A DNA stretch of 64,000 nt, taken from positions 248,001 to 312,000 of the forward strand of contig CAWGCL010000008.1 in NCBI GenBank assembly GCA_963820995.1, written 5' to 3'. The position numbers and the translations under genes were made by a program. This DNA comes from JAGTVG01 sp963820995. GTDB lineage: Bacteria; Bacteroidota; Bacteroidia; Cytophagales; Cyclobacteriaceae. Below the pieces are notes generated by a model. It worked only from the letters and a program-made list of their open reading frames with translations, was not told where the DNA came from and ran no database searches. Numbering within the stretch: position 1 is the first letter of the stretch; every line of letters begins with the position of its first letter. Positions 11,003-22,227 of this stretch are shown here, one piece after another.

Positions 11003-11491
11003 TTGAGAACGAAGTCAGCCAAGTCGATTATGGATAAAAATTATAATAATTACTTAAAAAAAAACGTTTCCTATCTAAACAGGAAAATATCCAAATTTTT
11101 TTTTACAGCTATAGAAATACTTAATAATCATTTACCTTGTATTGTTCGTTTATTCTGCACATGCACAACACTATTCCAGCGATCCTGCGATCTCAATCAG
11201 TCATTGATCAAGCTTGACGCGAATACCAGACTCGATTTTGGTGCATTTAGAACTGATATCAGTATGGAATACAATATATCAGAAAAAAAAATAGACTATT
11301 TATCTGCTGAAATTGGTATGAGTGCCGGTGACATCTATTTAACCGCTGAAATTGCCAGCATAACACATAAAAGTGTAGACCAGGTCGTTGCAGTTTATAC
11401 AGTTCATAAAGATAAAGGGTGTGGTGTGATGGCTAAAGAACTGGGAATTAAACAGGGACCTCCTGAATTTCATGCATTAAAAAAAATGTAA
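11003..11491 (+). CDS. Conserved hypothetical protein with a basic tail lost to a frameshift
   Basis: The central and C-terminal part (KLDANTRLDFGAF ... AEIASITHKSVDQVV ... MAKELGIKQGPPEFHAL) looks like a small exported Bacteroidota family of unknown function. Translation stops right after an A-rich run at 11480-11495. In the adjoining frame the sequence goes on with a Lys/Asn/Gly-rich tail (KNNSKNNGKGNNKTKGK), so the natural protein probably ends about 35 residues later. The annotated N-terminus lacks a convincing signal peptide, and an upstream frameshift is likely as well. It stands alone, convergent with the following cyclase gene. Confidence 0.5.
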   Translation: MRTKSAKSIMDKNYNNYLKKNVSYLNRKISKFFFTAIEILNNHLPCIVRLFCTCTTLFQRSCDLNQSLIKLDANTRLDFGAFRTDISMEYNISEKKIDYLSAEIGMSAGDIYLTAEIASITHKSVDQVVAVYTVHKDKGCGVMAKELGIKQGPPEFHALKKM

Positions 11492-11594
11492 AGAATAATT
11501 CTAAGAATAACGGCAAGGGTAATAACAAAACAAAAGGCAAAAATAGGACTCAAATTCCGTCAATTAACTTTCCAATCAAGATTCATTCAACAAA

Positions 11595-13764
11595 TTACCA
11601 GTTTTCATAACCCTTGGATCGCATTTCAAGGTCTTTCCGATGCCTATTCAAAGCATCATTTAGACAGGTTGGGAGGGATTTATCCTCTAAAAGGACTTCA
11701 TTTGTAATTATCTGAAAAAAGAAATCCCTCCCTTCTTTTAATGAAATATCTGCCCATCTGCAGGCATCTTTAGATTTGCCTAGCAGTAAATTCGCTACGG
11801 AAAGATCATAGGAAATACGGAAATCAGACCATGAACCAGGCCTTGTATTCCAGGCTTTTTCTTTCTTAGATATCACTTCATGAATAATCCGATATGCCTG
11901 AACAGTATCTCCCAGCTGCAAATAACACTCTGCGACATGAAGCGGATTATTACTTCTTTTAAAGTCTGACAAAGCCTCCTTATATTTCAACTGTTTATAA
12001 TTTAATATCCCCCTGTTCCAGTACCAGCTTATGCTGTCATGTGTATAATTGAAGACCTTATCCGAAAAAAGTTTGTAATCCTCCCATTTCCGTTCAGCTT
12101 CCAGGCACATTGAATAAGTGTATAATGCAAATCTGTTGTCAGGTTCAAGTTCTAATGATCTGTTAAAATAAGATCTTGCTTTTGGGAAATCACCTATGAA
12201 ATAATATAATACTGCCATATAATTTAAGGGTTCCGGATCTCTTGGATTTAAACGTATTGCATTTTTCAAGTGATAAAATCCATCCTTGAGATTGCCTTTA
12301 GTGACCAGGAAGAAGCCAAGATTGGTAATAGCAATGGTATAATTCGGATTTATTTCAATAGCCTTTTGTGTATATGAAATGGCCAGGTCCAGGTTGTTTT
12401 TGGTCCTTTCAACCAATCCTAGTGTCTTATATCCTTCAGCAAGCGATTCATCATGCAACAAACTTAATTTTGCATAATACTCGGCTGAATCCAGCATCAT
12501 CTTTCCATATCCGAACCTTAATACCTTGGTCGCATAGGCACCCGCCAGTGAAGCATAAGCCAATGCAAAGGTAGAATCCAGTGAAATCGCATTTTTATAT
12601 AATGAAATAGCAATATTATTTTCCCTGGGTTTGTATTCCCGCAAATATCTATTGCCCTGCAGATATAAATCGTATGCTTTATAATTACTGGTCGGTACTG
12701 TCTCAATGTTTTCTTTTACTGTAGAGGAAATATTCGCTTTTAAAGCAAAGGCAACCTGCTCAGCCACCTCACTCTGTATCTCTATGACATCAACCAGATT
12801 TCTGTCATAGTTCTCAGCCCATACGTGCAGGTCATTTTGTGTGTCTATCAATTGGGCTGTAATTCTTACTCTGCTATCTGATTTTCGTACACTCCCCTCC
12901 AGGATGTAGGCTACACCTAATTCTGAAGCGATCACTCCCAGCAGCTTGTCGGTTCCCTTATATTTCATCGAGGAAGTTCTGGATATGACTTTAAGATCGC
13001 CAATCTTACAAATTTGAGTGAGAATCTCCTCCGGTGATTCCATCAGCAAAATATTCCTGAAGCGGATCATGGGATAAGTTTATAAAGGGAAGGACAGCTA
13101 TTGATTTATCTAATTCTGCATCAGTTATATCATTTCTGCCAGACAATTGATTCAGGACAGGAAAGGTTAAGAACCCAATAATGGCTATCAGGATGAATAA
13201 TATCCCTGCCGCTATGTAGTAATAAAGCTTTTTTCTGGATTTAAATATTCTTATCTGGTCAATTGGTTGCCCTTTTCTAGTAAGGACTTCGTAAATACGT
13301 AATGGCTCGTCAACATTTTTAAGTATTTCTTCTCCCTTGTCTTCTATCTTAATGCCAGGTTTGTTCTTTACATCACGATATACCTCTCGGGATATGATGA
13401 TGCCACCGGATTCTGCTATTTCCTGTAACCTGGAGGCTATATTCACACTATCTCCCATGATATCAGCTCCCTCAATAACCATTTCCCCTTCGTGTACTCC
13501 GATTTTCAACGGAATTTCTTCTCTTTTGGCTTCTATTTGCAGGGCTTGTGCACAATAAACAGCTGAAGAAGCGAGGTCAAAGCTTATTAACATACCATCC
13601 CCCATCTCCTTAACAAGTTTGCCCCCGTAACGCTTAAGCAAACGCCGGTGTAATTCTTTGTTCTTACGTAACAACTGAAATGCACGGTCCTCATCTGATC
13701 CCATAAGGGAAGTATATCCCACGATATCCGTGAACATTATGGCTGCATGACGACGTTCCTGCAT
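11595..13764 (-). pseudogene. Membrane-anchored class III nucleotide cyclase with TolB-like and TPR domains, one frameshift
   Basis: The N-terminal cyclase domain has both metal aspartates (MFTDIVGYTSLMG and EMGDGMLISFD) and the DSVNIASRL signature. A single transmembrane helix follows (YYYIAAGILFILIAIIGFL). A TolB-N-like segment beginning SIAVLPFINLSHDPLQEYFA and about six TPR units reach the C-terminus. The frame shifts between 13006 and 13070, inside the conserved DGITGGILTQ stretch; one missing base restores it, giving about 720 residues. Proteins of this layout are common multi-copy signal cyclases in Bacteroidota and Rhizobiales. The cyclase would be cytosolic and the TolB/TPR part on the far side of the membrane, sensing or assembling partners. 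Confidence 0.85.
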
Positions 13765-13917
13765 AATTTTTCGTTGAAAGAATTCAATTTACAAAAAATA
13801 CATCAAAGTATACAAATAGCGAGCGATAGGGAAATCTGATAATGAACAATTGCCACATTTTAATTACTTTAGTCATTACATTTCAAATTGATCATTTCAT
13901 CAAAGCAGATGTAGCGT

Positions 13918-14771
13918 ATGAACAGACGACAGGTTTTAAAAAACTCTTTGATTCTGGGAACAGGAATGATGCTCCCAAACATTAAAGTCAAATCCAAAAT
14001 CGATTCAAAACTTATCGATGAGATCCGTGCGCATAAAAAAGGGATTGCGGTCTGGTGGGTCGGGCATAATGGATGGTTGATCAAATCTGACGATATTCTG
14101 GTAGGGACCGACCTTCCCCTTGAAACAAAAGCAAGGGAAGTCCCTTCACCGGTAACAGCCAAAGAACTGGCCGGCGAACGGATATTTCCTTCGTCACCCA
14201 TGAACATAGCGATCATTTTGAAAGGGAAACTTCCAGAATTCTTCTTGAAAATGGGAACTGCATTTTTGTTATGCCCACAAGTTGTCTTGAAGCTGCAATG
14301 AAAGAAGTTCAAATACCCGACAAAAGGATAAGGATTGCCGAACCGAGAAAAGAGTTTGATGTTGGAGAGGTTCATGTCGAAGCCGTAAGGGCAATTCATG
14401 GAAACAGGAATTATGCTGTTTATTATGAAGCCAATCTGCAGGATTGTGGATATGTGATCACGATGGGTGGTAAACGATTTCTGCAAATGGGCGACTCAGT
14501 CTTGCTGGAAGACCAATTGTTCCTGGAAAACATCGATGTTTTGTTTTTCTCACCAACCGAACACAATACTTATATAGAGCGGTCTGTAATTTTAATAAAT
14601 ACCCTTGAGCCAAAATATATTTTCCCTCAGCATAGAGATACGTTCAAGGTTACTCCTGAAAACCGGTTCTGGACCAATGCGTATCCTTATGAGGTAAAGC
14701 TGAGGCTTTCAAAACCACTGCAGGATCGCTATCACATTCTTGAGATGGGAAAGAAAATGGAAATCATATAG
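13918..14771 (+). pseudogene. Exported metallo-beta-lactamase-fold hydrolase (UlaG-like), frameshifted
   Basis: An N-terminal Tat-like export signal (MNRRQVLKNSLILGTGMML) is followed by a metallo-beta-lactamase-fold domain. The key zinc motif is hidden by a frameshift: at 14181-14216, one base off, the sequence reads DISFVTHEHSDH, the HxHxDH motif. The domain then continues (AIHGNRNYAVYYE; GGKRFLQMGDS with the bridging Asp; FFSPTEHNTY; IFPQHRD with a late His). Shifts are needed near 14175 and around 14270. UlaG-like proteins hydrolyse lactones or phosphodiesters; the substrate here is unknown. It is divergent from the cyclase gene at 11595-13764. Confidence 0.75.
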
Positions 14772-14984
14772 GTTCCTGATATTTCTCGGTCCATGAAACA
14801 AATTTTGATCTAGTACCAATTGTAATAACGACAATTCCTTTTAGCGAAAAAATTATAATCGATGTTAGCATAGTGAAAGTGGAAACTCAGATCTGCCTTT
14901 AATGCCAATTACAGAGAATTAACAAATTGAGCATCTAGTTGCTATTGCTATAAGTATACATCATTAGAATAGGATATTAAAGAT

Positions 14985-15223
14985 TCAAAACTGGTATTTA
15001 GGTGGCTCTACATTTTTCAGTCTTAAATACATGATTGCCTTAGCGCGATGGTGTGTGGCATGGCATTGAAAACCTTCCTTGTATACGATTCTGATACTTC
15101 CCATCTATCTGAAAATTCAATCAGCCAGCCATTAGGACTATTTGATTTAGCTAGGGTAAGTCCAGTGGCCAGGGCAAAAGGACTTACAAGGCCTATCGAT
15201 TTAAGGATCTCCCTTCTTCTCAT
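14985..15223 (-). pseudogene. DinB-like exported protein with its middle deleted
   Basis: The N-terminal part has a Tat-like signal (MRRREILKSIGLV ... LATG) and then a helix (WLIEFSDRWEVSESYTRKVF NAMP, split for length) resembling the first helix of DinB/DfsB four-helix proteins. Directly after it, in another frame, comes HHRAKAIMYLRLKNVEPPKY, which resembles the last helix of the same family with its metal-binding His. The ~110-120 codons expected between them are absent. This reads as an internal deletion, not just an indel. It starts 15 bases downstream of the cyclase stop at 15239 and was probably co-transcribed with it. The family assignment rests on my reading of the two helices. Confidence 0.5.
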
Positions 15224-15238
15224 AATTGATTTTTTTGG

Positions 15239-17155
15239 TTACAGGGGTAATTTAACTTTCTTAGCTATATCGGCTACCCGAGGATCGGATTTGAGGTTTT
15301 CGGCTTCCATTATCCTCATAAAATAGGGTATATCTGCATCATGATTTTCATAAGCCTTTTCTATCCATTGAATGGCTTTCTCATATTTCCCAGCCCTGTT
15401 AAAGAACATCGCTATATAAATGTCCTGGCCTTTCGAATCTTGCTCAAGAAGAGTTGCCAGTTTGTCGATCATCACCTCGTAACCGTTTTCTGAATATTCC
15501 CTTTTTATATCGAGGTCAACAGGAAATACTTTTGAATACACTATATCCAGCATTTGCACAGAGGTTTCAATATCACCATTAGGATATGAGGCGAATTCCA
15601 TTAGCCTCAGGGTAAGGATATTCTGAGGGTTTATTTCCATTGATCTTCTGGCAATCTCAATGGCTTTATCCAGTTGTCCGTCATGGGTTAGAACGACGCC
15701 ATATAAAGACAAGGCCAGATCATTTAAAGGATCAAGGTCTACTGCTTTTTCAATATAAGGAAATGCCTGATCAAATCGGCCTCTCAACATCAACAAATGT
15801 GCGTAAAAACCATTGCCTAATACATGATTGGGATTTGACTGAAGTACTTTCCGGAATCCTTTGTCACTGGCATCCCAATCCCATTCAAACCAACTCATCA
15901 ATGCCATCGTATAATTGGCTTCAGCGTGTTCCGGATCAATCTCAAGTGCTTTACGGTTATTATTATATATTTTCGGAAAAGCTTCCGTTAAAGGAATAAG
16001 CCTCATTTGTAGCATAAACATATAATAATTGGCCAGTTCTGCATAAGCAGGAGCAAACGTATCATCCAGCTCAATGGATTTATCAAAATATTTCAGGGCA
16101 TTTTTAAAGCCTTCTTCTGAAAGTTTTTCAAATTCATGTTTTCCGGCTAAATATGCCTTATATGCTTCAGGATGCACAGTTTTAGATTCTGCCAGCTGAG
16201 ATTGTTCCTTGGGCGTTAATTGAACCTTGATTTTATCAGTCACATCCCTTACAACAGCTGAATGAAGGTCAAAGATGTTTTCGATTTTTTTGTCATAGGA
16301 ATCAGCCCATAAGTGTTTTTCTTCAGGGAATGCCTGTATTAACTGCACCTGTATACGAACCTGATCATCCACCTTCATCACCGATGCTTCAATTAAACCA
16401 TCTACATTTAACTCTTCCGCTATCTGAGGAATTGCTTTATCGGTATTTCTGATACCTTAATGTGGAAGTCCTTGAGATCACCCGCAGGGAGCCAATTTTA
16501 GAGATCTCACCAATAAGGGCATCATGCATGCCATCAACAAAATACTGCTGATCCGGATTACCCGACAGATTATCAAATGGTAATATGGCAATAGATTCCA
16601 TTTTACTGCCCGCCAAATGCTGTTTTATCAGTGGGCTGATTGGCTTTGGCATTCCCTTGTGCTGCAAACAATAGGTCTTAACAGGAGCATCTACATTTTT
16701 CAGCTTTAGGGATCCAACGAAAGCAGTAATAAAATCGCCGGTGCTTTGAATAGCCTTCATGACAGATTCGGAGAAATATACTCCACCAGGATTTGCAACG
16801 CTTTCCAGTCTTGAGGCAATATTTACTCCATCTCCAAAAATATCATCGGCTTCAAAGGTAATATCCCCCAAATGAATTCCGATCCGGATTTTAGATTGCA
16901 GATCATCATTAGCTGATTTCTGTATTTCAAGAGCACTTTTAACCGCCATATAGGCACTGTCAAAGCTGGCGAGTACACCATCGCCCATTTCTTTCAGCCA
17001 CTTGCCTCCATGCTTTTCAATCAATGGTTTTTGTAAGGCCCGGTTATTTTTAAGGAGTTCCATTGCCTTAGACTCATTACTGCCCATTAAAGCAGTATAG
17101 CCAGCAATATCAGTAAACATGATGGCTGCTAATTTTTTTTGGAAGTGGTCGTCAT
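15239..17155 (-). pseudogene. Cytosolic class III nucleotide cyclase with TolB-like and TPR domains, two frameshifts
   Basis: The cyclase domain retains both aspartates (FTDIAGYTALMG, EMGDGVLASFD) and GDGVNIASRLE. It is followed by a TolB-like segment (ESIAILPFDNLSGNPDQQYF) and about seven TPR units. No transmembrane helix separates the cyclase from the TolB-like part, unlike the related gene at 11595-13764. The frame breaks near 16430 and resumes with DKAIPQIAEELNVDGLIEAS. The best start is the ATG at 17155, giving MTTTSKK then a run of eight A's (17133-17140 on this strand's complement), where a third break precedes LAAIMFTD. With nine A's the frame would be continuous. About 630 residues when repaired. 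Confidence 0.8.
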
Positions 17156-17520
17156 ATGATTGCCCTCCTTTTAAAAAATGGAGGTCTCTATGTTATAATG
17201 AAAGATAGATATTTTGAGGTTTGAAATCAAGTTATTATAACTCAATAAAACATATGCTATTTCAAATAAATTGCATTTCAGGTGTCATTTGAATAGCATT
17301 TCTTCTTAGTGATTGTATCTCTTTGTTCAGATAAAGCCAGTATAATTAAGATGGATGTATTGTAGGAGATGGCGGACTGCATAAGGGTAATTAGTCTAAT
17401 GTTTAATTTATTCTTTATACTGTAGAGATCTTGTCACAAGCTATATTAGTGCATTGTTGATTTCATGAGTAAATATTCATAAATTGTAAGAGTTGTCTGT
17501 TTCTCAGAGAGGAAACATTC
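17156..17520. promoter_or_regulatory. Divergent intergenic region between two cyclase genes
   Basis: This 365-base A+T-rich stretch lies between two divergently read cyclase genes and must hold both promoters. The only symmetrical element seen is CTTGTCACAAG at 17430-17440, a perfect 5-bp inverted repeat around a central base, about 80 bases before the start of the rightward gene. Promoter hexamers could not be assigned with confidence. Confidence 0.35.
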
Positions 17521-20280
17521 TTGAATTTCTCACATACAAAACCAATTAAAGTGGAAAAAAGGCAATACGCTGTAATTATGTTCTCCGATATTGTCGGTTA
17601 TACAGCTCTTATGGGAAAAGATGAAGCAAAGACATTGGATTTACTTCATCAAATTCATTCTATTCAAAAACCCCTTATCAAAAAATATCATGGAATATTT
17701 GTCAAAGAGATTGGAGACGGTCTTCTGGCCTATTTTAGCGATCCCCAAAAAGCTGTACAGTGCTGTTTGGAAATACAGAAAAACCTTTCGGACAACTCCG
17801 AAGCAGATTTACGGATAGGACTGCACTGGGCAGAAATCATTATAGAGGAAGGGGATATTTATGGAGATGGAGTAAATATTGCATCGCGTATAGAATCATT
17901 GGCTGATCCGGGAGGGATATACATATCTGAAGCTTTACATCATGCCCTGGAAAATGAAGCCCAGTTTGAAAGGAAATTGCTTGGGCCTGCCAAACTGAAA
18001 AATGTTAAAGACAGGGTAAGCATTTATGCCATCCAGGGTGACAGTTTGCCTCTTCCATCTCTTAAAACGATTTCAGGCACTTGCAAATCCCAGGAAAAAA
18101 TTTGCTGTTGTACCTACGATCATTGCCTTCCTGGTCATTGTACTGATCTCGGTAGTACTTGTAAAATATCTCAATGATCGGGCAAAAAAGATCAAGGCTG
18201 AAGCATCGCTAGAAGAAATTGAAGATCTTATTGAAGTAAATTGGTGTGATTATACGGAAGCCTATTATCTGGCGAAAGAGGCAGAATTAATTATTCCTGA
18301 TAATGAGAGGCTTATAAGCTTGATTAAGCAGACTTCGGTAAATATTAACATTACAACGGATCCTCCGGGAGCAGAGATCTTTTATAAAATTTATAATCAA
18401 CCTGAAAATGACTGGATTAGTCTGGGAATAACTCCCTTAGAATCGATTCAAATGCCCATAACCGCAGTCCGATGGCAGATTGTGAAGGAAGGATTCGATA
18501 CTGTTCTGGCAGCTTCCCTAACCTATACCTTTACAGACCGGACCCGGATGAAAAGATCTGAGATGTACACTGGCCATGGATTTTCACAGGGATATTAGAC
18601 AAAGAAGGCAATATCCTACTGATATGGTTCGCGTTCCAGGAGGTGCTGTCCAATACTGGTCAGTTAGGGGATTTTTTCATTGACAAGTTCGAAGTGAACA
18701 ATCAAAAATATAAATTGTTCCTGGATCAGGGCGGTTATGAAAACCCGGAATACTGGGAAGATATGATCATCTTATTGGGAGATTCTTCCAATTTGTCCGA
18801 GAAAATAGTAAATCTTTTGTTGATAAAACAGGTTTACCAGGGCCCGCAACCTGGGAGAATCAGAATTATCCTGAGGGTGAAGATGATTTTCCAGTAAATG
18901 GTGTGAACTGGTACGAAGCCAATGCCTATGCGCGATTCGTTGGCAAATCCATCCCGACCAAAGACCACTGGGGTTTGGCTAGAGGGGAAGGGACTATGTT
19001 GATTATGGTTCCCCAGGTTGGAGGAAATGCCATCTTTGCACCTTTCAGCAATTTTCATGGTGATGGACCTGCTGAATCCGGAAGTTTTGAAGGCATAACT
19101 TCCTATGGGGCTTTCGATATGGCGGGGAATGTTCGTGAATGGTGCTGGAATGAGTCCGTGCAGGGCAGGTGGATGCGTGGAGGTGCCTGGAATGACAATC
19201 CGTATATGTTTGGGGCACCCAGCCAGGCGGATCCATTTGACCGTTCAGAACGAAACGGATTTCGCTGTGCATTATATCCGGAGCCTGATTCAATTCCTGC
19301 AATAGCTTTCGCTTATACGGAATATAAAACCTTTGATCAACGGATAAATCTGCCACAATCCATCTCTGAAGAACAATTTGAAATATATAAAGCCTATTAC
19401 GATTACGACAAATATTGAATTGAATGATACTATTATATTAAAAACTGAGAATGATAAAGGCTGGATATTTGAAAAGGTATTGTTCGATGCGGCATATGAT
19501 AATGAACGGATGATCACCTACATGTTCTTGCCTACAAATACCTGATCCTCCCTATCAGTCTGTTATTTATGGACCCGGATCAAATGTATTAAATGTTGAG
19601 AAAAGTGATGATCTTGAAAATTTCTTTGAATTTTCGGCATTTTGTGAGTTCCTGGTCAGGAATGGGCGTGTGGTCGTATTCCCGATATTCAAAGGTTCTT
19701 TTGAAAGGCGGGAAGAAACACCTTTGTTTGCAAACCCCGGAACGCATCAGTATACTACAAATTTGACCAGAGTAATAAAGGATTATAGAAGGTGCCTTGG
19801 ATTACCTCGAAACCCGTGAAGATTTTAACATGGATAAAATCGCTTTCTACGGGGTAAGTATGGGGCCTATTTTCGGATCATATCTAACTGCGGTAGATCC
19901 ACGAATAAAAACAAATATCTTCTATGCCGGAGGATTGAACAGAATGAGGCCGGCCTGAGGCGGATATGGCCTATTTCCTTCCCAGGGTTAAGAACCCAAC
20001 TTTAATGATCAATGGCAGGTTTGACTCTCTTTTCGGGTTGGAAGCGATCATGAGTATGTACAATTTACTGGGTACTCCCGGTGATGAAAAAAAACTTGTC
20101 TTGTTCGAGAGTGATCATCTCGCTCCCATGGCAGATGTAATCAGTGAAACGAACCTGTGGCTTGACCAACAGTTAGGTGAAGTTGATTACACTATTGATA
20201 TTGAACCAACATTGGGTACCATAAACATTAACCTCATATTATTGATCAGGATTGTAATCATCCCATCTTCCTTGCCGTGA
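17521..20280 (+). pseudogene. Four-domain fusion: class III cyclase - TM - PEGA - FGE/sulfatase-modifying-like - alpha/beta hydrolase, multiply frameshifted
   Basis: The cyclase domain comes first (MFSDIVGYTALMG, EIGDGLLAYF, GDGVNIASRIE), then a membrane helix (VVPTIIAFLVIVLISVVLV) at about 18105-18170 and a PEGA domain (NINITTDPPGAEIFYK). A formylglycine-generating-enzyme-like domain follows at about 18620-19290 (FFIDKFEVNNQKYKLFL, FDMAGNVREWCWN, MRGGAWNDN, RNGFRC). Last is an alpha/beta hydrolase at about 19440-20230 with nucleophile GVSMG, a late Asp in NGRFDSLFG and His in ESDHLAP. Frame breaks lie near 18060, 18540-18640, 18800-18890, 19410, 19540, 19790 and 19950. TTG at 17521 (after GAGAGG) or GTG at 17551 would start it. 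Related proteins with a Ser/Thr kinase in place of the cyclase are known; the cyclase version is unusual. Intact length would be about 920 residues. Confidence 0.75.
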
Positions 20281-20410
20281 ATCCTACACATCAATTAATT
20301 AAGGATCTCTAGAAGATTTTTAGAAATGGATGTTTAACTTATTCCTTAAACTCGATATTTTACATATAAACCTGGAATTATCATTATACTTCAGCAGGAA
20401 TTTGAAATTT

Positions 20411-21767
20411 TCAAATTTCCTTTGGCAATACCCAGGGTTCGCGATAATCACGTGTCAGGTAAGCATCAGCTTCCTTATCATTGACGAATTTCTCATTTTC
20501 TCCATCGTATATCAGTTTCCTTCCGGTATGGTAAGCAATATTCCCCACTAACATCATAGAAGTTGATCCGTGGCCTTGCTCAATGTCAGCATTAAGATCT
20601 TCCCATTTTCTGGACCTCATGCAATCAAGGAAATTCACAAAATGAAACTCTATATCAGCCTTTTCAAATTCAGTTGGCTCAAGGTCATTTTTATTCACTT
20701 TGGGGCCCGGCTCGTTCTTAGGACCATGAAACACTTCGTAACCATCACCTGTAAGATGCATCCAACCCTCCGATCCATAGAAAAAACATCCTGTCGTACT
20801 GCCTTCTTCATAATTTGTAAAGAGACTCCGGACTTCAATCTCCATGATCTTCCCATCAGCAAATTCAAAAATTCCAACCTGTAAATTGGGGATCTCCTGA
20901 TCTGAATCCCATACATAAAATCCACCGCTACTACTGATCTTGACCGGTTGTTCCTTTTTCTTCATTCCCCATCTAAGTTCATCCATCACATGAACGCCAT
21001 TGTTGCCGAACTCAGTTGTGCTTGTATCCCAGTACCAGTGCCAATTATAATGAAAATGGTTTTTATTGAACGGTATCATGGGTGCAGGCCCCCTATAGAG
21101 ATCCCAATTGACCCCATCAGGGACAGGACTGTCGGGTACCCGTCCAATGCTTGGGCGATGTCCGAACACCACCCCACGGCCCATATACACTTCACCAACA
21201 ATCCCATCATGGATAGCTTTTATAGCCTGTTGAACTATCTGGCTGCTTCGGTATTGTGTTCCTACTTGAACAATTCAATCCATATTTTCTGGCAGCTTCT
21301 ACCATTTTTCGTCCTTCTTCTACGGTATAAGAAATGGGTTTTTCCAGATATACATCTTTCCCGGCCTGGCAAGCCCAGATGGCTTGAAGAGCATGCCAAT
21401 AGTCAGGGGTTGAAATAGCTATAGCATCTATTTCCTTATCATCCAGCAGATCCCGGTAATCGACAACTGTTCTTGGTTTAGCACCTCCCAGTTTTTCAAT
21501 ATCGGCAATTGCCTGGGGAAAAAGATTCTCATCCACATCGCAGATCACACTTACTTTAGAATTATCGATCTTAGTAAAATTGGCAGCATGCCCAGTTCCA
21601 CCGTAATAATACCCACCCCGGCTTCTGATACCTGCTACGGCCACATTAATCGTGTCATTTGGTTTGTTCTTTGCATATCCCTTGATATATGCTGGAGCAC
21701 CTGCTACAAGGCCGGTTGAGGCGGCTAATGATTTTGTAATAAATCGACGTCGGTTTATAGATCCCAT
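20411..21767 (-). pseudogene. Tat-exported Gfo/Idh/MocA-family oxidoreductase, one frameshift
   Basis: A twin-arginine signal (INRRRFITKSLAAS) is followed by a Rossmann NAD(P)-binding domain (INVAVAGIRSRGG), the ISTPDYWH segment and the family EKP motif (DVYLEKPISY). The C-terminal part carries the Gfo/Idh/MocA substrate-domain motif EFGNNGVHVMDELRWGM. The frame breaks near 21275 and resumes as VQVGTQYRSSQIVQQAIKAI; one missing G restores a 450-residue protein. Exported relatives in Bacteroidota oxidise or epimerise sugars released by glycan breakdown, working in the periplasm with a tightly bound cofactor. Substrate unknown. Confidence 0.85.
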
Positions 21768-21831
21768 GGTTTATAAAGTTTATTAATGAAGAATTTTTTC
21801 AATAGATATTCGTTGATTATTGCTTTTTTAT

Positions 21832-22095
21832 TCAGTTCAAAAATCCAGCTGCCCTTTGATCACGCTTTTCCTGATGTGCGGTGGCCGTACCCACATACTC
21901 GAAATACGACATAAGATATTCAACTTCTTCTTCAATTACAATCTTATCCTTAAATGCTTCCTGCATCGTAAGGTGATATGGTTTGGTAATTACTTTATAT
22001 AAGGTTGGCTCATCAAGAGTATTGCTGATACTAATTTGTCTTGGGATTGGATCAATAATTACATTAATAGCTCTAATGCCAACAAAATCAAAAAA
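21832..22095 (-). pseudogene. Remnant of an unrecognised gene upstream of the oxidoreductase
   Basis: The minus strand is open from about 22095 to a TGA at 21832 and reads with a natural protein composition: GIRAINVIIDPIPRQ, ISNTLDEPTLYKVITKPYH, LTMQEAFKDKIVIEEEVEYL, then a basic C-terminus ending GFLN. There is no start codon with a ribosome site, and a stop lies just upstream, so this looks like the C-terminal part of a gene truncated or frameshifted at about 22095. It is read in the same direction as the oxidoreductase gene 64 bases downstream. I do not recognise the family. It sits exactly at the left border of the stress island. Confidence 0.4.
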
Positions 22096-22227
22096 TCAAG
22101 TTCTTAATATCCCTTGGGTTTACATATCATCATTAACACAACTTAATAGAAAATACACAGTTATTTTTACTTATGAAAGATCAGGTAAAGCCGTCAATTA
22201 ATTGAAGAAAATTGGGTACAAAAAAAT

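Noticed and set aside
16232..16236. GTGAC on the minus strand inside a cyclase gene, as another island promoter
   Set aside because: It is in a coding region and lacks CGTC at 15 or 16 bases; the match is to one box only.
21983..22201. 72-codon plus-strand frame
   Set aside because: The opposite strand over most of it has a more protein-like reading (the remnant at 21832-22095), so the plus-strand frame is more likely a shadow.
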